From Paracoccaceae bacterium (lineage in GTDB: Bacteria > Pseudomonadota > Alphaproteobacteria > Rhodobacterales > Rhodobacteraceae), in assembly GCA_019454225.1 (NCBI GenBank), contig CP075370.1, positions 1,292,001 to 1,356,000 of the forward strand: 64,000 nucleotides of DNA, read 5' to 3'. This document shows positions 8,445 to 17,467 of the stretch, piece after piece. Positions within the stretch are counted from its first letter, which is position 1. The number at the start of each line of letters is the position of its first letter. The notes under the pieces are model-generated. The model saw nothing but the letters and a program-made list of their open reading frames with translations. It was not told the origin of the DNA and did no database searches. The translations under genes and the position numbers were made by a program.

Positions 8445-9470
8445 ATGAACCGTCTGCTGACGACCGCCGCCTTTGCCATCCTGGGCACTGCGGCCCATGC
8501 CGAGGGCACGCTTTCGGTGTATCACTGGTTCGAATACATCCCGCAGGAACTGGTTGACAAGTTCACGTCCGAGACCGGAATCGCGGTAACCATCGACACC
8601 TACGACAGCAACGAGGCGATGCTGGCCAGCCTGAAGGCCGGCAAGCTGGGCCAGTACGACGTTGCGGTTCCCGCCGACTTCATGGTGCAGATCATGGCCG
8701 CCGACGGCATGCTGGACACGTTCACCGCCGAAGAGATGACGAACCTCGGCAACATCGCGCCGCAATGGCTGGACGTGCCGTTTGATCCGGGCCGCAAGTC
8801 GTCGATCCCCTATCAGTGGGGGTCGACCTCGTTCAGCGTCAACCGCGACGTCTATCAGGGCGACATCTCGTCGCTGTCCGTCATCTTCGATCCGCCCGAG
8901 GAACTGCGTGGCCGCATCAACGTGCTGGACAGCCAGAACGAGGTGCTGATCCTCGGATCGCTGTACCTGGGCATCCCGCAATGCACCACCGACCGTGCGC
9001 AACTGAAGGCGCTGTCGGACATGCTGGTTGCGGCCAAGGCACATTGGGCCAGCTTCGGTTCCGACACGGCCAAGGACGTTCTGGTCTCGGGCGATGCCGC
9101 GGCAGGGATGATCTACAACGGCTTCTCCGCCAAGGCGCGGGCCGAGGGCGCGAATGTGGAATACTCCTATCCGAAGGAAGGCCACGTCCTGTGGATGGAC
9201 AACATGGTGCTGCTGAAGGATGCGCCGAACCGGGACAACGCGATCCGCTTCATGAACTTCCTGCTGGAGCCCGAGAACGCGGCGGCGGTGACGAACTATG
9301 CCGCCTATACCTCGGGCGTCGCCGGGGTCGAGCCGTTCCTGCTGGAGGAAATCCGCAACAGCCCCGAAAACAACCCGCCCGCCGATGCCGCGCCCGGGGC
9401 CTTTGCGCAGGTCTGCGACGAGGAAACGCAGAAGCTCTATGACGCGATCTGGATCAACCTGAAGAAGTGA
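8445..9470 (+). CDS. Periplasmic solute-binding protein, polyamine/PotF type
   Basis: A 341-residue type-2 periplasmic binding protein. A signal peptide ends in TAAHA at about residue 19. The mature start TLSVYHWFEYIPQELVDKF resembles the YNW.DYI opening of PotD/PotF proteins. TYDSNEAMLASLKAG and YDVAVPADFMV are also family-like. Polyamine-binding proteins use a set of acidic and aromatic residues that cannot be verified without a structure, so the ligand may be a polyamine or another cationic or methylated amine. The dehydrogenase and amidohydrolase downstream favour an amine. Confidence 0.88.
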   Translation: MNRLLTTAAFAILGTAAHAEGTLSVYHWFEYIPQELVDKFTSETGIAVTIDTYDSNEAMLASLKAGKLGQYDVAVPADFMVQIMAADGMLDTFTAEEMTNLGNIAPQWLDVPFDPGRKSSIPYQWGSTSFSVNRDVYQGDISSLSVIFDPPEELRGRINVLDSQNEVLILGSLYLGIPQCTTDRAQLKALSDMLVAAKAHWASFGSDTAKDVLVSGDAAAGMIYNGFSAKARAEGANVEYSYPKEGHVLWMDNMVLLKDAPNRDNAIRFMNFLLEPENAAAVTNYAAYTSGVAGVEPFLLEEIRNSPENNPPADAAPGAFAQVCDEETQKLYDAIWINLKK

Positions 9471-9477
9471 CCCGTCC

Positions 9478-9501
9478 GGGCGGTCCGCGTGCGGGCCGCC
9501 C
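9478..9501 (+). terminator. Intercistronic hairpin after the binding-protein gene
   Basis: GGGCGG (9478-9483) pairs with CCGCCC (9496-9501), continued inside by CCGC/GCGG with one mismatch. It begins 8 bp after the binding-protein stop and has no U-run. It probably acts as an mRNA 3'-end stabiliser or partial terminator, raising binding-protein level over the downstream enzymes, as is common in ABC operons. Confidence 0.5.
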
Positions 9502-9519
9502 CTGTTCCAGGACCATGCG

Positions 9520-10314
9520 ATGACCCGAAGCGATCCCCACCCGTCAGAGGCGGGACAGATGTGCGTTGCCCTGTGGCAGGGCCGGTCACCCGAGGGCGAC
9601 ACGGGCGCGGCGGTCGATCAGGCCGTGCGCGCCTTGCACGCGGCCGCCGCGATGGGGGCTGCGGTGCTGGTGCTGCCGGAGGTCTGGCTGCCCGGCTACA
9701 ACCGGCCCGACCTTGCAACCCGCGCCCTGCGGCAGGACGATCCCGCGATGCGCAGGCTGGCGCAGGCGGCGCGCGGCACCGGCTGTGCGGTGGTCGTGGG
9801 TCATGCCGAGGCGACGGACGAGGGGGTCTACAACGCGTCGACCTGCATCGGCCCGGACGGGACCTTCGTTGCGACATACCGCAAGCTGCAGCTTTACGGC
9901 CCGCGCGAGCGTTCGATCTTTCACCCCGGCGCGGGCTATGCGGTCTTTGACCTTGGCGGGCGGCGGACGGCGATGCTGATCTGCTACGATGTCGAGTTCG
10001 CGCCCCATGTGGCCGCACTGGCCGCACAGGGGGTCGAACTGATCCTTGCGCCGACGGCCAACATGCAGCCTTTCGTGCATGTGGTGCGCCACACCGTTCC
10101 TGCGATGGCCGCGAACCACGGCGTTTCGATCGTGTACGCCAACTACTGCGGCATCGAGGGTGACCTGACGTATGTGGGCGGCAGTCTCATCGCGGGACCG
10201 CATGGCGAGGTTCTGGCACAGGCCGGCGACACACCCGCCCTTCTGGTGGCCGAACTGCCGGCACGCGACCCCGCACGCCTGTCCACCCAGGCCATTGATC
10301 TTCGGACGCCCTGA
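9520..10314 (+). CDS. Nitrilase-superfamily carbon-nitrogen hydrolase (amidase)
   Basis: A 264-residue nitrilase-superfamily enzyme. The catalytic triad is visible: Glu54 in VLPEVWLPGY, Lys122 in YRKLQLYGPRE and Cys155 in LICYDVEF. Size and motif spacing suit an aliphatic amidase, omega-amidase or N-carbamoyl-amine amidase rather than a true nitrilase. There is no signal peptide, so it is cytoplasmic. The gene lies between the importer and the TMADH-like flavoprotein, whose ATG follows its stop by one base. It probably hydrolyses an amide or carbamoyl group on the imported compound or a downstream product. The exact substrate is unknown. Confidence 0.9.
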   Translation: MTRSDPHPSEAGQMCVALWQGRSPEGDTGAAVDQAVRALHAAAAMGAAVLVLPEVWLPGYNRPDLATRALRQDDPAMRRLAQAARGTGCAVVVGHAEATDEGVYNASTCIGPDGTFVATYRKLQLYGPRERSIFHPGAGYAVFDLGGRRTAMLICYDVEFAPHVAALAAQGVELILAPTANMQPFVHVVRHTVPAMAANHGVSIVYANYCGIEGDLTYVGGSLIAGPHGEVLAQAGDTPALLVAELPARDPARLSTQAIDLRTP

Positions 10315-10315
10315 C

Positions 10316-12415
10316 ATGCCCAAAGACACGCGCGACAGCCCATATGACATCCTGTTCCAGCCCCTGCGCATCGGTCCCAAGGTGGCCAGGAACCGCTTCT
10401 ACCAGGTTCCGCACTGCAACGGCGGCGGGTATCGCGACCCCTCGGCGGTGGCCGAGATGCGGCGCACCAAGGCCGAAGGCGGCTGGGGCGTGATCTTTAC
10501 CGAACAGACCGAGATCCATCCGAGCAGCGAGATCACGCCCTTCATCGAACAGCATCTGTGGGAAGACAAGGACATCCCGGCACTTGCGGCGATGGCAGAG
10601 GCGATGAAGTCGCACGGCGCGCTGGCGGGCATCCAGTTGGCCTATTCCGGCATCAACGGGCCGAACCTCTACAGCCGCGAGGTGCCGCTGGCCGTGACCG
10701 GCGGCCCGATCCTGACCTTCACGTCCGATCCGGTGCAGGCCCGCACCATGGACAGGGATGACATCCGCGACCTGCGCCGCTGGTTCCGCAACGCCTTTCG
10801 TCGGGCGCAGACGGCGGGATTCGACCTGATCTGCCTTTATGGCGCGCATGGCTTCGGTATCCTGCAGCATTTCCTGTCGCGCGCGACCAACCATCGCAGC
10901 GACGAATACGGCGGCGGCCTTGAGAACCGGTCGCGTTTCCTGCGCGAGGTCGTGGACGAGGCGCGCGAGGAGACGAAGGGCGAGATCGCCATTTCGCTGC
11001 GGATGTCACTGCACGAGGCCGGGCCCTTCGGGTTTTCCAACAGCGAGTTGCGCGATTTCATCGCGATGCACGGCGACTTGCCCGACATCTGGGATCTGGC
11101 GCACGGCACTTGGGAGGCCTGTTCGGGGACCTCGCGGTTCAAGCCGGAGGGCGCGCAGGAAGATCTGGTGCGCGGCATCAAGGCGCTGACCTCGAAACCT
11201 GTGGTGGGTGTCGGACGGTTCACCAGTGCAGATGCCATGGTGCGCCAGATCCGGTCGGGCATACTGGATTTCATCGGCGCTGCGCGCCCCTCGATCGCTG
11301 ACCCTTTCCTGCCGAAGAAGATCGAGGAGGGTCGCTTTGACGATATCCGCGAATGCATCGGCTGCAACATCTGCGTGTCGGGTGACATGACCGGCGGGAT
11401 CAGCCGCTGCACCCAGAACACCGCCTTCATGGAGGAGTGGCGCAAGGGTTGGCATCCGGAACGGGCGAGACCACGGGGGCCGTCCGAAACCGTGCTGGTG
11501 GTGGGCGCCGGTCCGGCGGGGCTCGAGGCCGCGTTGCAGGCCGCCCGGCGCGGCTATCGGGTGACGCTGGCCGAGGCCTCGACCGTTCTGGGCGGGCGGG
11601 TGGCGCGGGAACGGCTGCTGCCCGGCCTGTCGGCCTGGGGCCGTGTGGCCGACTACCGCACCGGCCAGCTTGCCCCCCTGACAAATGCCGAGATCTACCG
11701 CGACAGCCGCCTGACCGCCGATGATGTGCTGGCGATGGGGGCGGAACATGTGGCCATCGCCACCGGTGCGCGGTGGCGGCGCGATGCGGTCGCGCGGCTG
11801 CACCTGCATCCGATCCCGACCGATGCGGCGATGCCGGTCTGGTCGCCCGACGACCTGATGGTCGGGCAGGGGCCCGTGGCGGGCCGCGTGATGATCTACG
11901 ACGACGACCATTTCTACATGGGTTCGGTGATGGCCGAGGTGCTGGTGGCGCGCGGCTGCAGGGTGGATTTCGTGACGCCCGCAGCCAAGGTTGCGGAATG
12001 GGCCGAAAACACGCTGGAGCAGACAGTCATCATGCGCCGCCTGCTGGAGCTTGGTGTCCGCATCCACACCGGCAAGGCACCCGAGGCCATCGGGGCGGGC
12101 GAGGTGACGCTGGGCTGCACCTGGACGGGGGCCACCACCGGCATGGCGGCCGATGCCGTTGTCATGGTCACCTCGCGGATTCCGCAGGATGCGCTCTATC
12201 AGGACCTGCGCGGGCGGCAGACGGAATGGCGTGATGCGGGCGTCATGTCGGTGCGGTTGATCGGCGATGCCGCTGCCCCGGGACCGATCGCCTGGGCGAC
12301 CTATGCCGGCCGGCGCTTTGCGGAAGAGATCGACGCCGAGGATGATCGCGGCGACACGCCCGCCTTCCGGCGTGAGGTGGCGGCGCTGGAGCCCGGACCG
12401 TCGCGCCTGCCCTGA
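10316..12415 (+). CDS. Trimethylamine/dimethylamine dehydrogenase-like flavoprotein
   Basis: A 699-residue protein of the TMADH/DMADH/histamine dehydrogenase group: an N-terminal FMN TIM barrel, a 4Fe-4S site and a C-terminal dinucleotide-binding module. RFYQVPHC puts Cys34 at the position of the 6-S-cysteinyl-FMN cysteine (Cys30 in TMADH). Tyr175 and His178 (YGAH) match its active-site Tyr169/His172. CIGCNICVSGD with a later RCTQN supplies the cluster cysteines, and VVGAGPAGLEAAL starts the second Rossmann fold. Tyr60 of TMADH is Gln64 here; the same exchange is reported for dimethylamine dehydrogenase, which argues for a secondary amine. The protein should oxidatively N-demethylate or deaminate its amine, passing electrons to an electron-transfer flavoprotein. 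Confidence 0.88.
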   Translation: MPKDTRDSPYDILFQPLRIGPKVARNRFYQVPHCNGGGYRDPSAVAEMRRTKAEGGWGVIFTEQTEIHPSSEITPFIEQHLWEDKDIPALAAMAEAMKSHGALAGIQLAYSGINGPNLYSREVPLAVTGGPILTFTSDPVQARTMDRDDIRDLRRWFRNAFRRAQTAGFDLICLYGAHGFGILQHFLSRATNHRSDEYGGGLENRSRFLREVVDEAREETKGEIAISLRMSLHEAGPFGFSNSELRDFIAMHGDLPDIWDLAHGTWEACSGTSRFKPEGAQEDLVRGIKALTSKPVVGVGRFTSADAMVRQIRSGILDFIGAARPSIADPFLPKKIEEGRFDDIRECIGCNICVSGDMTGGISRCTQNTAFMEEWRKGWHPERARPRGPSETVLVVGAGPAGLEAALQAARRGYRVTLAEASTVLGGRVARERLLPGLSAWGRVADYRTGQLAPLTNAEIYRDSRLTADDVLAMGAEHVAIATGARWRRDAVARLHLHPIPTDAAMPVWSPDDLMVGQGPVAGRVMIYDDDHFYMGSVMAEVLVARGCRVDFVTPAAKVAEWAENTLEQTVIMRRLLELGVRIHTGKAPEAIGAGEVTLGCTWTGATTGMAADAVVMVTSRIPQDALYQDLRGRQTEWRDAGVMSVRLIGDAAAPGPIAWATYAGRRFAEEIDAEDDRGDTPAFRREVAALEPGPSRLP

Positions 12416-12433
12416 TTGCCGGATCCTTGCGGA

Positions 12434-15400
12434 TCAGACCGGACCGGATACCGCGACCCTGCTTTTCCCGCCGCCTTGCTTGCGCACGGCGATCCGCGTC
12501 GGGATGCGGTCTTTCATCGCCTCGACATGGCTGATCACGCCCACCTGCCTGCCCTGCGACTGCAGCGTTTCCAGAGCGTCGATCGCCAGATCGAGACTGG
12601 CCGCGTCCAGCGATCCGAAGCCCTCGTCAATGAACAGCGTCGCCGCAAGCCCACCCTTTCCACCCAGCCGGGACAGCGCCAGCGCGAGGCCGAGCGACAC
12701 CAGGAACCGCTCGCCCCCCGAAAGGCTGCGGGTGGCCCGTGCCTCGTCGCCCATGTCGCGATCCTCGACCTGCAGCGCCAGATCCGCGGCCCGACGCAGC
12801 CGATAGCGCGGGGCGAGGTCGGACAGGTAGCGGTTCGCCTGGGTGACCAGGACGTCCAGTGTGACCTGCTGCGCGATGCGCGCGAACCGGTCGCCGCTGC
12901 GCGAGCCGACGGCGGCATTCACCGCAAGCCAGACATCCAGCGTTTCGCGTGCAGCGGCGACCTCCATCTCGAGCCCTGCGAGGGCGGCGCGGGTCGAACG
13001 GTCGGTCTCCAGCAGGGCCGAGATCGCGCCGATCCGTTCCAGCCGGGCGGCCCGGGCGGTGTCATGGTCGCCAAGTGCCGCGCTCAGGTCTTCGGGCGGG
13101 GCTTCGGGCAGGCCGGCAGCCTCGGCCGCGGCCAGATCGGCACGCCGGGCGGTCAGGGCGGATGCGGCCGCGGTCATCGCATCGTCGAGTTCCCGTATCC
13201 CCCGACGCAGCAAGTCGACCTCGGCTCGTGGCAGAGCGAGGGCCTCGCCCGCCTCGTCGCGCGACAGACCGGCAACGGCGAGCGCGTCGGTCAACGCCTC
13301 GGCGGCCTGCACTTGGTCCGCAAGCGCCTCATCGAGATGTTGCCGGGCCGCGGCGTGCCCGCCACGTGCCGTGGCCAGGGTTGCCCGTGCCTCGTTCAGG
13401 GTGGCCTGTGCGGCGTCCCTGGCGTTCTGCGCGTCAAGGCGAGTCTGGTTGAACGCCGTGCGGTGCCGCTCGGTCGGGGTTCCATCCAGCAACGGCGCGC
13501 GCTCCGCCAGCAGGTCCCGAAGCGTTTCCGCCCGCGCCCCGGCGTCGCGTGCGCTCTTGGCCGCGTCTTCGGCCGCCGTGTCGGTGAGCCCCTGTGCCTT
13601 GGCCAGTTGTGGGGCAAGGCGGGCCAATTCATCGAGGGCCCGTGCCTCGTCCTTGCGGGCCCGGGTCACCGCGTTCACGCGTTCGGCCAGTCGTGCGGGC
13701 AGGTCAGCGTCGGTCTCAAGCCGCTCCGGCGGCTCGCCCGTCGCTTCGAGCAGCGGTAGGAGCGTGCTGTCCAGATCGTCGCAGCGGGCGGCGTGCGTGG
13801 CGGCCTGCTGCCGGGCAAGGGCCGCATCCTGCAGGACCTGGGCAATCCTGTTCGACAGCTCCGTGCGCTCACCCGCGCGGGTGTCCAGCGCGGTTGTCAG
13901 CGTGTTCCGCCTCCGGTCGAGGTCGGTCAGCGCCTTGCGCAGGGCAGCACTGTCGCGCGCGGCCTGCGTCACCGCCGCGCGGGCCGTCGCCACGGCGCGT
14001 GCAGCTTCGGCAAGCGGCGCCGCCGCCCCGTCCGGGTTGTCGGGCAGGCGAGGGCAAAGGCTGCTGGACCGGGCCACCGCCACACCCGCCGCCCAGTCTG
14101 CAAGCGCACGATCGGCCTGTTGTCTGGCCGAGGCGGCTGCGGCCCTGGCCTGATCGGCCCGCGCCCCGGCACCGGCAAGCCGACCCTGCGCTTCGGTATG
14201 CCGCTGCCGCGCGTCCTCCGCGACCGATCGCGCGGCGGCCAGATCGACACGCAGGCTTTCCGCAAGCATGGCAAGGGCGCCACCATCCCGTGCCGGATGG
14301 TCGGTGGCGCCGCAGACCGGGCAGGGTTCGCCGTCCTCCAGCCGCAGGCGAAGATGCTGTGCCATGTCGGACAGGGCGAGGTCGGCACGCGCTGCCGGCG
14401 CGGCCAGTGCCTGCGCCTGCGCCTCTGCCGCCGCGATGGCGGACTTTGCGGCGACAACATCGGCCTGTGCCGCATCGGCTTCGGCCCGCTCGGCCTGCAG
14501 CGCGGCGGTCGCTGTTTCGCCCGCATCCTGCGCCGCCGCGTGGTCGCTTCTGGCGCGTTCAAGCCGCTCGAGCGTTTCCATGACCGCCGAAAGCGCCTCG
14601 GCCCGTTCCTGCGGCGCCTCGGCCTCACGCAGGGCCAGCCGGGCGGCAAGCGCCTCGGCCTCGGTGACCAGCCGGTCGCGTTCTGCCCTTTCGGCGGTAT
14701 CCGTCCTGACCAGCGTGTCCAGCGTTGCGGCCAACGCGTCCGCCTGCGCTTGCAGCGACCCGGCCTGTGCCATGGCCTGCCGTTCGGCCTTGCCGGCTGC
14801 GGCGCGGGCGGCCAGATCGCGCGCGGTCTGGTCCCATCTGTCGGCCAGAGGGGCCAGCGGGGCCAGCGTTTCGCACTGGGTGCGTGCCGTGTCGAAGGCT
14901 GCGGTTGTCCGGCGTTCGGCTTCGGTCAGATCGGCCAGTGTGCCGCGCGCGGCCGCTGCCCGCGCCGCCAGATCGTTCGCATGGACGGCCGCCGCCTCGG
15001 CCTCGGACCGTGCGGTGGCGATGCGCGTGTCCAGATCGGCCGCCCTGTCCCAGATGCGGCCAAGCTCCTTGAACTCGGCCTCTTTCGCGGCATGGGCGGC
15101 ATCGGCCAACCCGGCGGCCTGCTGCGCGGCCTCTGCATCTTCCTGTGCCTTGGCCACGGCGGATGCCGCCGCGGCCAGCATCGTTTCTCCGCCCGTCACG
15201 CGCAGCGTCGTCTCCGCTGCGGCCAGCCACTGCACGCGCAACGCCTCGGCGCGGTCGATCAGGTCAATCCGGGCGCGTTCCGGCGCGGCATCGGCGGCAG
15301 CCTGCGTCGCGGCCTGAACCTGCGCTTCGGCGCTGACGAGGTGCCGGCGTGCCTCGGCCAGCCTGTGGTGCTGTGCCAACTGTGCGGCGACCGCGTCGCG

Positions 15401-16162
15401 TTCGGCCTGGGCGGCGAGGTTCAAGCGCTGAAGATCCGCGCGCTCCTGCAGCAGCGCGTCGCGTGCCTCGTCCGGCAGGTGACGGTGTTCGCCCCGCCGC
15501 AGCATCAGCGCCTCATGGGCGGCGCGGGCGGCTTCGGCCCGTTCAAAGACGCGCACCGATACTGCCCGGTAAAGACCCGTTCCGGTGACCTTTTCCAGCA
15601 GGGCGGCGCGTTCTGCGGTATCTGCGCGCAGGAAGGCGTCAAAGTCGCCCTGCGCCAGTAGGACGGTGCGCCGGAACTCGTCATAGGACAGCCCGGTCAG
15701 GTTCTGGACGATCTCGGCAACGGCGGTGGCCTGGCTGGCCAGCATCTGCCCGTCGGATGCCCGCGCAACCGATCGTGCGACGGTCTGCAACCTGCCATCG
15801 GCCTTGTCCCTGGCCCGGCGGGCCTGCCACCTGGCAACGTAGACCGCCCCGTCCAGTGCGGCAAAGCGCACCTCCGCCCAGCCCAGAGCCGCCCCCCGGC
15901 GCAGGATCGCGCGCGAATCCCGTGCCTTGATCGCATCACCCCCGGCGTCGGGAACCTCGTCACCCGCAGCGCCCACCGCAAGGCGGGGCGCCTCGCCGTA
16001 CAGCGCCAGACACATCGCGTCGAGGATGCTGGACTTGCCCGCGCCGGTTTCCCCCGTGATCGCAAACAGCCCGGCGCTGCGCAGCGGTTCGGCAGTGAAG
16101 TCGATCTCGAACCTGTCGGCGAGGCTTGCGATGTTCTGGCCGCTGATCGAAAGGATGCGCAT
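12434..16162 (-). CDS. sbcC: Exonuclease SbcCD subunit C (Rad50-like ATPase)
   Basis: A 1242-residue SMC-type ATPase that with SbcD cleaves hairpins and protein-blocked DNA ends. Walker A is GETGAGKSSIL near the N-terminus. A long Ala/Arg/Glu-rich coiled coil follows and is split by the zinc-hook CPVC at residues 614-617. The C-terminal signature is SLSGGERFLVSLGLAL, with Walker B ATLFIDEGFGSLD. A GTG at 16171 overlaps the sbcD stop, but the ATG at 16162 has GAGG 10 bp upstream and matches the family N-terminus (MRILSISGQN), so I prefer it. The gene converges on the TMADH-like gene with 18 bp between. Confidence 0.95.
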   Translation of the reverse strand: MRILSISGQNIASLADRFEIDFTAEPLRSAGLFAITGETGAGKSSILDAMCLALYGEAPRLAVGAAGDEVPDAGGDAIKARDSRAILRRGAALGWAEVRFAALDGAVYVARWQARRARDKADGRLQTVARSVARASDGQMLASQATAVAEIVQNLTGLSYDEFRRTVLLAQGDFDAFLRADTAERAALLEKVTGTGLYRAVSVRVFERAEAARAAHEALMLRRGEHRHLPDEARDALLQERADLQRLNLAAQAERDAVAAQLAQHHRLAEARRHLVSAEAQVQAATQAAADAAPERARIDLIDRAEALRVQWLAAAETTLRVTGGETMLAAAASAVAKAQEDAEAAQQAAGLADAAHAAKEAEFKELGRIWDRAADLDTRIATARSEAEAAAVHANDLAARAAAARGTLADLTEAERRTTAAFDTARTQCETLAPLAPLADRWDQTARDLAARAAAGKAERQAMAQAGSLQAQADALAATLDTLVRTDTAERAERDRLVTEAEALAARLALREAEAPQERAEALSAVMETLERLERARSDHAAAQDAGETATAALQAERAEADAAQADVVAAKSAIAAAEAQAQALAAPAARADLALSDMAQHLRLRLEDGEPCPVCGATDHPARDGGALAMLAESLRVDLAAARSVAEDARQRHTEAQGRLAGAGARADQARAAAASARQQADRALADWAAGVAVARSSSLCPRLPDNPDGAAAPLAEAARAVATARAAVTQAARDSAALRKALTDLDRRRNTLTTALDTRAGERTELSNRIAQVLQDAALARQQAATHAARCDDLDSTLLPLLEATGEPPERLETDADLPARLAERVNAVTRARKDEARALDELARLAPQLAKAQGLTDTAAEDAAKSARDAGARAETLRDLLAERAPLLDGTPTERHRTAFNQTRLDAQNARDAAQATLNEARATLATARGGHAAARQHLDEALADQVQAAEALTDALAVAGLSRDEAGEALALPRAEVDLLRRGIRELDDAMTAAASALTARRADLAAAEAAGLPEAPPEDLSAALGDHDTARAARLERIGAISALLETDRSTRAALAGLEMEVAAARETLDVWLAVNAAVGSRSGDRFARIAQQVTLDVLVTQANRYLSDLAPRYRLRRAADLALQVEDRDMGDEARATRSLSGGERFLVSLGLALALSRLGGKGGLAATLFIDEGFGSLDAASLDLAIDALETLQSQGRQVGVISHVEAMKDRIPTRIAVRKQGGGKSRVAVSGPV

Positions 16163-16167
16163 CGCTG

Positions 16168-17385
16168 TCACACCTCGGAGAACGCGTCGCGGAAAGCCGA
16201 CAGGTGACGGCTGTCGGGTTCGATTCCATGGGCCTGCCGAAAGGCCGCGATGAACAGATCCTCGGGCGTCGTCTCGGCCAGCGAGGGTGGCGGTGCCGGG
16301 GTCATGGCGCGGGTCTCTCGGATGATCTGCAGACCTGCGACCCGCACGGGATGGCGGTCCAGCAGCGTTTCCGCCTCGGCCAGCAGGGTGGTGGCGGGGC
16401 GGTCGGGTGTCAGGGCGACATAGACGAACGGCTGCCGGTCGCGCGGCACCGCAGGGTCGAACGCCTGTGCGGCCAGCATCGCCGCTACCTGCTCCAGCGG
16501 TGCGGCACCTGCGGCGGGCAGGCGCAACACCGGCACCGGGCGCGGCAGCGGTATGTGGCGCGGCGCGGCGCCATCGGCCAGATCCAGCAGGGTGACGCCA
16601 TGGTCATAGGGGATTTCGGTGGCCGACAGGGGAAAGGGCGATCCGGCATACCGCACCCGCCCGCCGTCGAGGGATTGCGGCCGGTGCAGGTGGCCAAGGG
16701 CCACATAGGCCAAGGACGCGGGAAAGATGTCAGGCGGCACGGCCTCGGCCCCGCCGATCATGATGCGGCGTTCGGCGCCTTCGCTTTCCAGACCGCCCGC
16801 GCAGGTCAGGTGCCCCATGGCCAGAACCGGCAGTCCACCCGCGCGTGCCGCTGCCGCCTCGGCCATCCCGGCATGCAGCGCCCTTGCGGCCGCCACGACG
16901 GCAGGCTCGGTTCCGCCCTCCGCCCCAAGGGTCAGGCCCGGCAGGTCGGCCTGCCGCAGGAAGGGTATGGCCAGGACGAAGGCGCCCGGCCGGCCCGACC
17001 GGTCAAGCAGCGGAACCAGATGGCGATCCATGTCCACCCCGGTCTCGCTGCGCCGCAACGTGCCCGCCACCCGGACGCCCAGTTCGCGCAGCACCGCCTC
17101 TGGCGCCTCCAGCCGGGCAGCAGGGTCGTGGTTCCCGGCGATCATCACGACCTGCAGGCCGGGCCGTGCCCGCAGGAACCCCGCAATCGCCGAGTAGAGC
17201 AGCCGCTGCGCCTCGCCGGAGGGGTTGATGCCGTCAAACACGTCACCCGCGACAAGCAGCGCATCCACGCGCTCGGCCACGATGGTGTCGCGCAACTGGT
17301 CCAGAAAGGCCTGGTGTTCATGATCGCGCGACCAGCCGTTCAGGGTCTGGCCGATGTGCCAGTCGCCGGTGTGCAGGATGCGCAT
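16168..17385 (-). CDS. sbcD: Exonuclease SbcCD subunit D (Mre11-like nuclease)
   Basis: A 405-residue calcineurin-like phosphoesterase, the nuclease subunit of SbcCD. Metal-binding motifs appear in the family order: HTGDWHIG at the N-terminus, GDVFDG, MIAGNHD and a later GHLHRPQ. The ATG at 17385 gives the standard MRILHTGDWHIGQTL opening; the frame runs further upstream without homology. It lies directly before sbcC, so the subunits are co-transcribed, as is usual. Confidence 0.95.
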   Translation of the reverse strand: MRILHTGDWHIGQTLNGWSRDHEHQAFLDQLRDTIVAERVDALLVAGDVFDGINPSGEAQRLLYSAIAGFLRARPGLQVVMIAGNHDPAARLEAPEAVLRELGVRVAGTLRRSETGVDMDRHLVPLLDRSGRPGAFVLAIPFLRQADLPGLTLGAEGGTEPAVVAAARALHAGMAEAAAARAGGLPVLAMGHLTCAGGLESEGAERRIMIGGAEAVPPDIFPASLAYVALGHLHRPQSLDGGRVRYAGSPFPLSATEIPYDHGVTLLDLADGAAPRHIPLPRPVPVLRLPAAGAAPLEQVAAMLAAQAFDPAVPRDRQPFVYVALTPDRPATTLLAEAETLLDRHPVRVAGLQIIRETRAMTPAPPPSLAETTPEDLFIAAFRQAHGIEPDSRHLSAFRDAFSEV

Positions 17386-17467
17386 GGGTCGCCCTTCGGG
17401 GTGTGATCGGCCGCATGCAACCTGCGGCATCAAGCGCCGCAGGCCAAGGGGCAACGTGCCCGCGCGA

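Noticed and set aside
7584-9602. A 672-codon minus-strand open frame across the permease and binding-protein genes
   Set aside because: It is low-complexity (His/Arg/Gln-rich) and overlaps three genes with clear family motifs on the other strand.
13793-15661. A 622-codon plus-strand open frame inside sbcC
   Set aside because: It lies antisense to the Ala-rich coiled coil of SbcC, where stop codons are rare. It shows no ribosome-binding site or motif.
16162-16171. GTG at 16171 as sbcC start, overlapping the sbcD stop
   Set aside because: GAGG would overlap the start itself. ATG 16162 has proper spacing and the conserved N-terminus.
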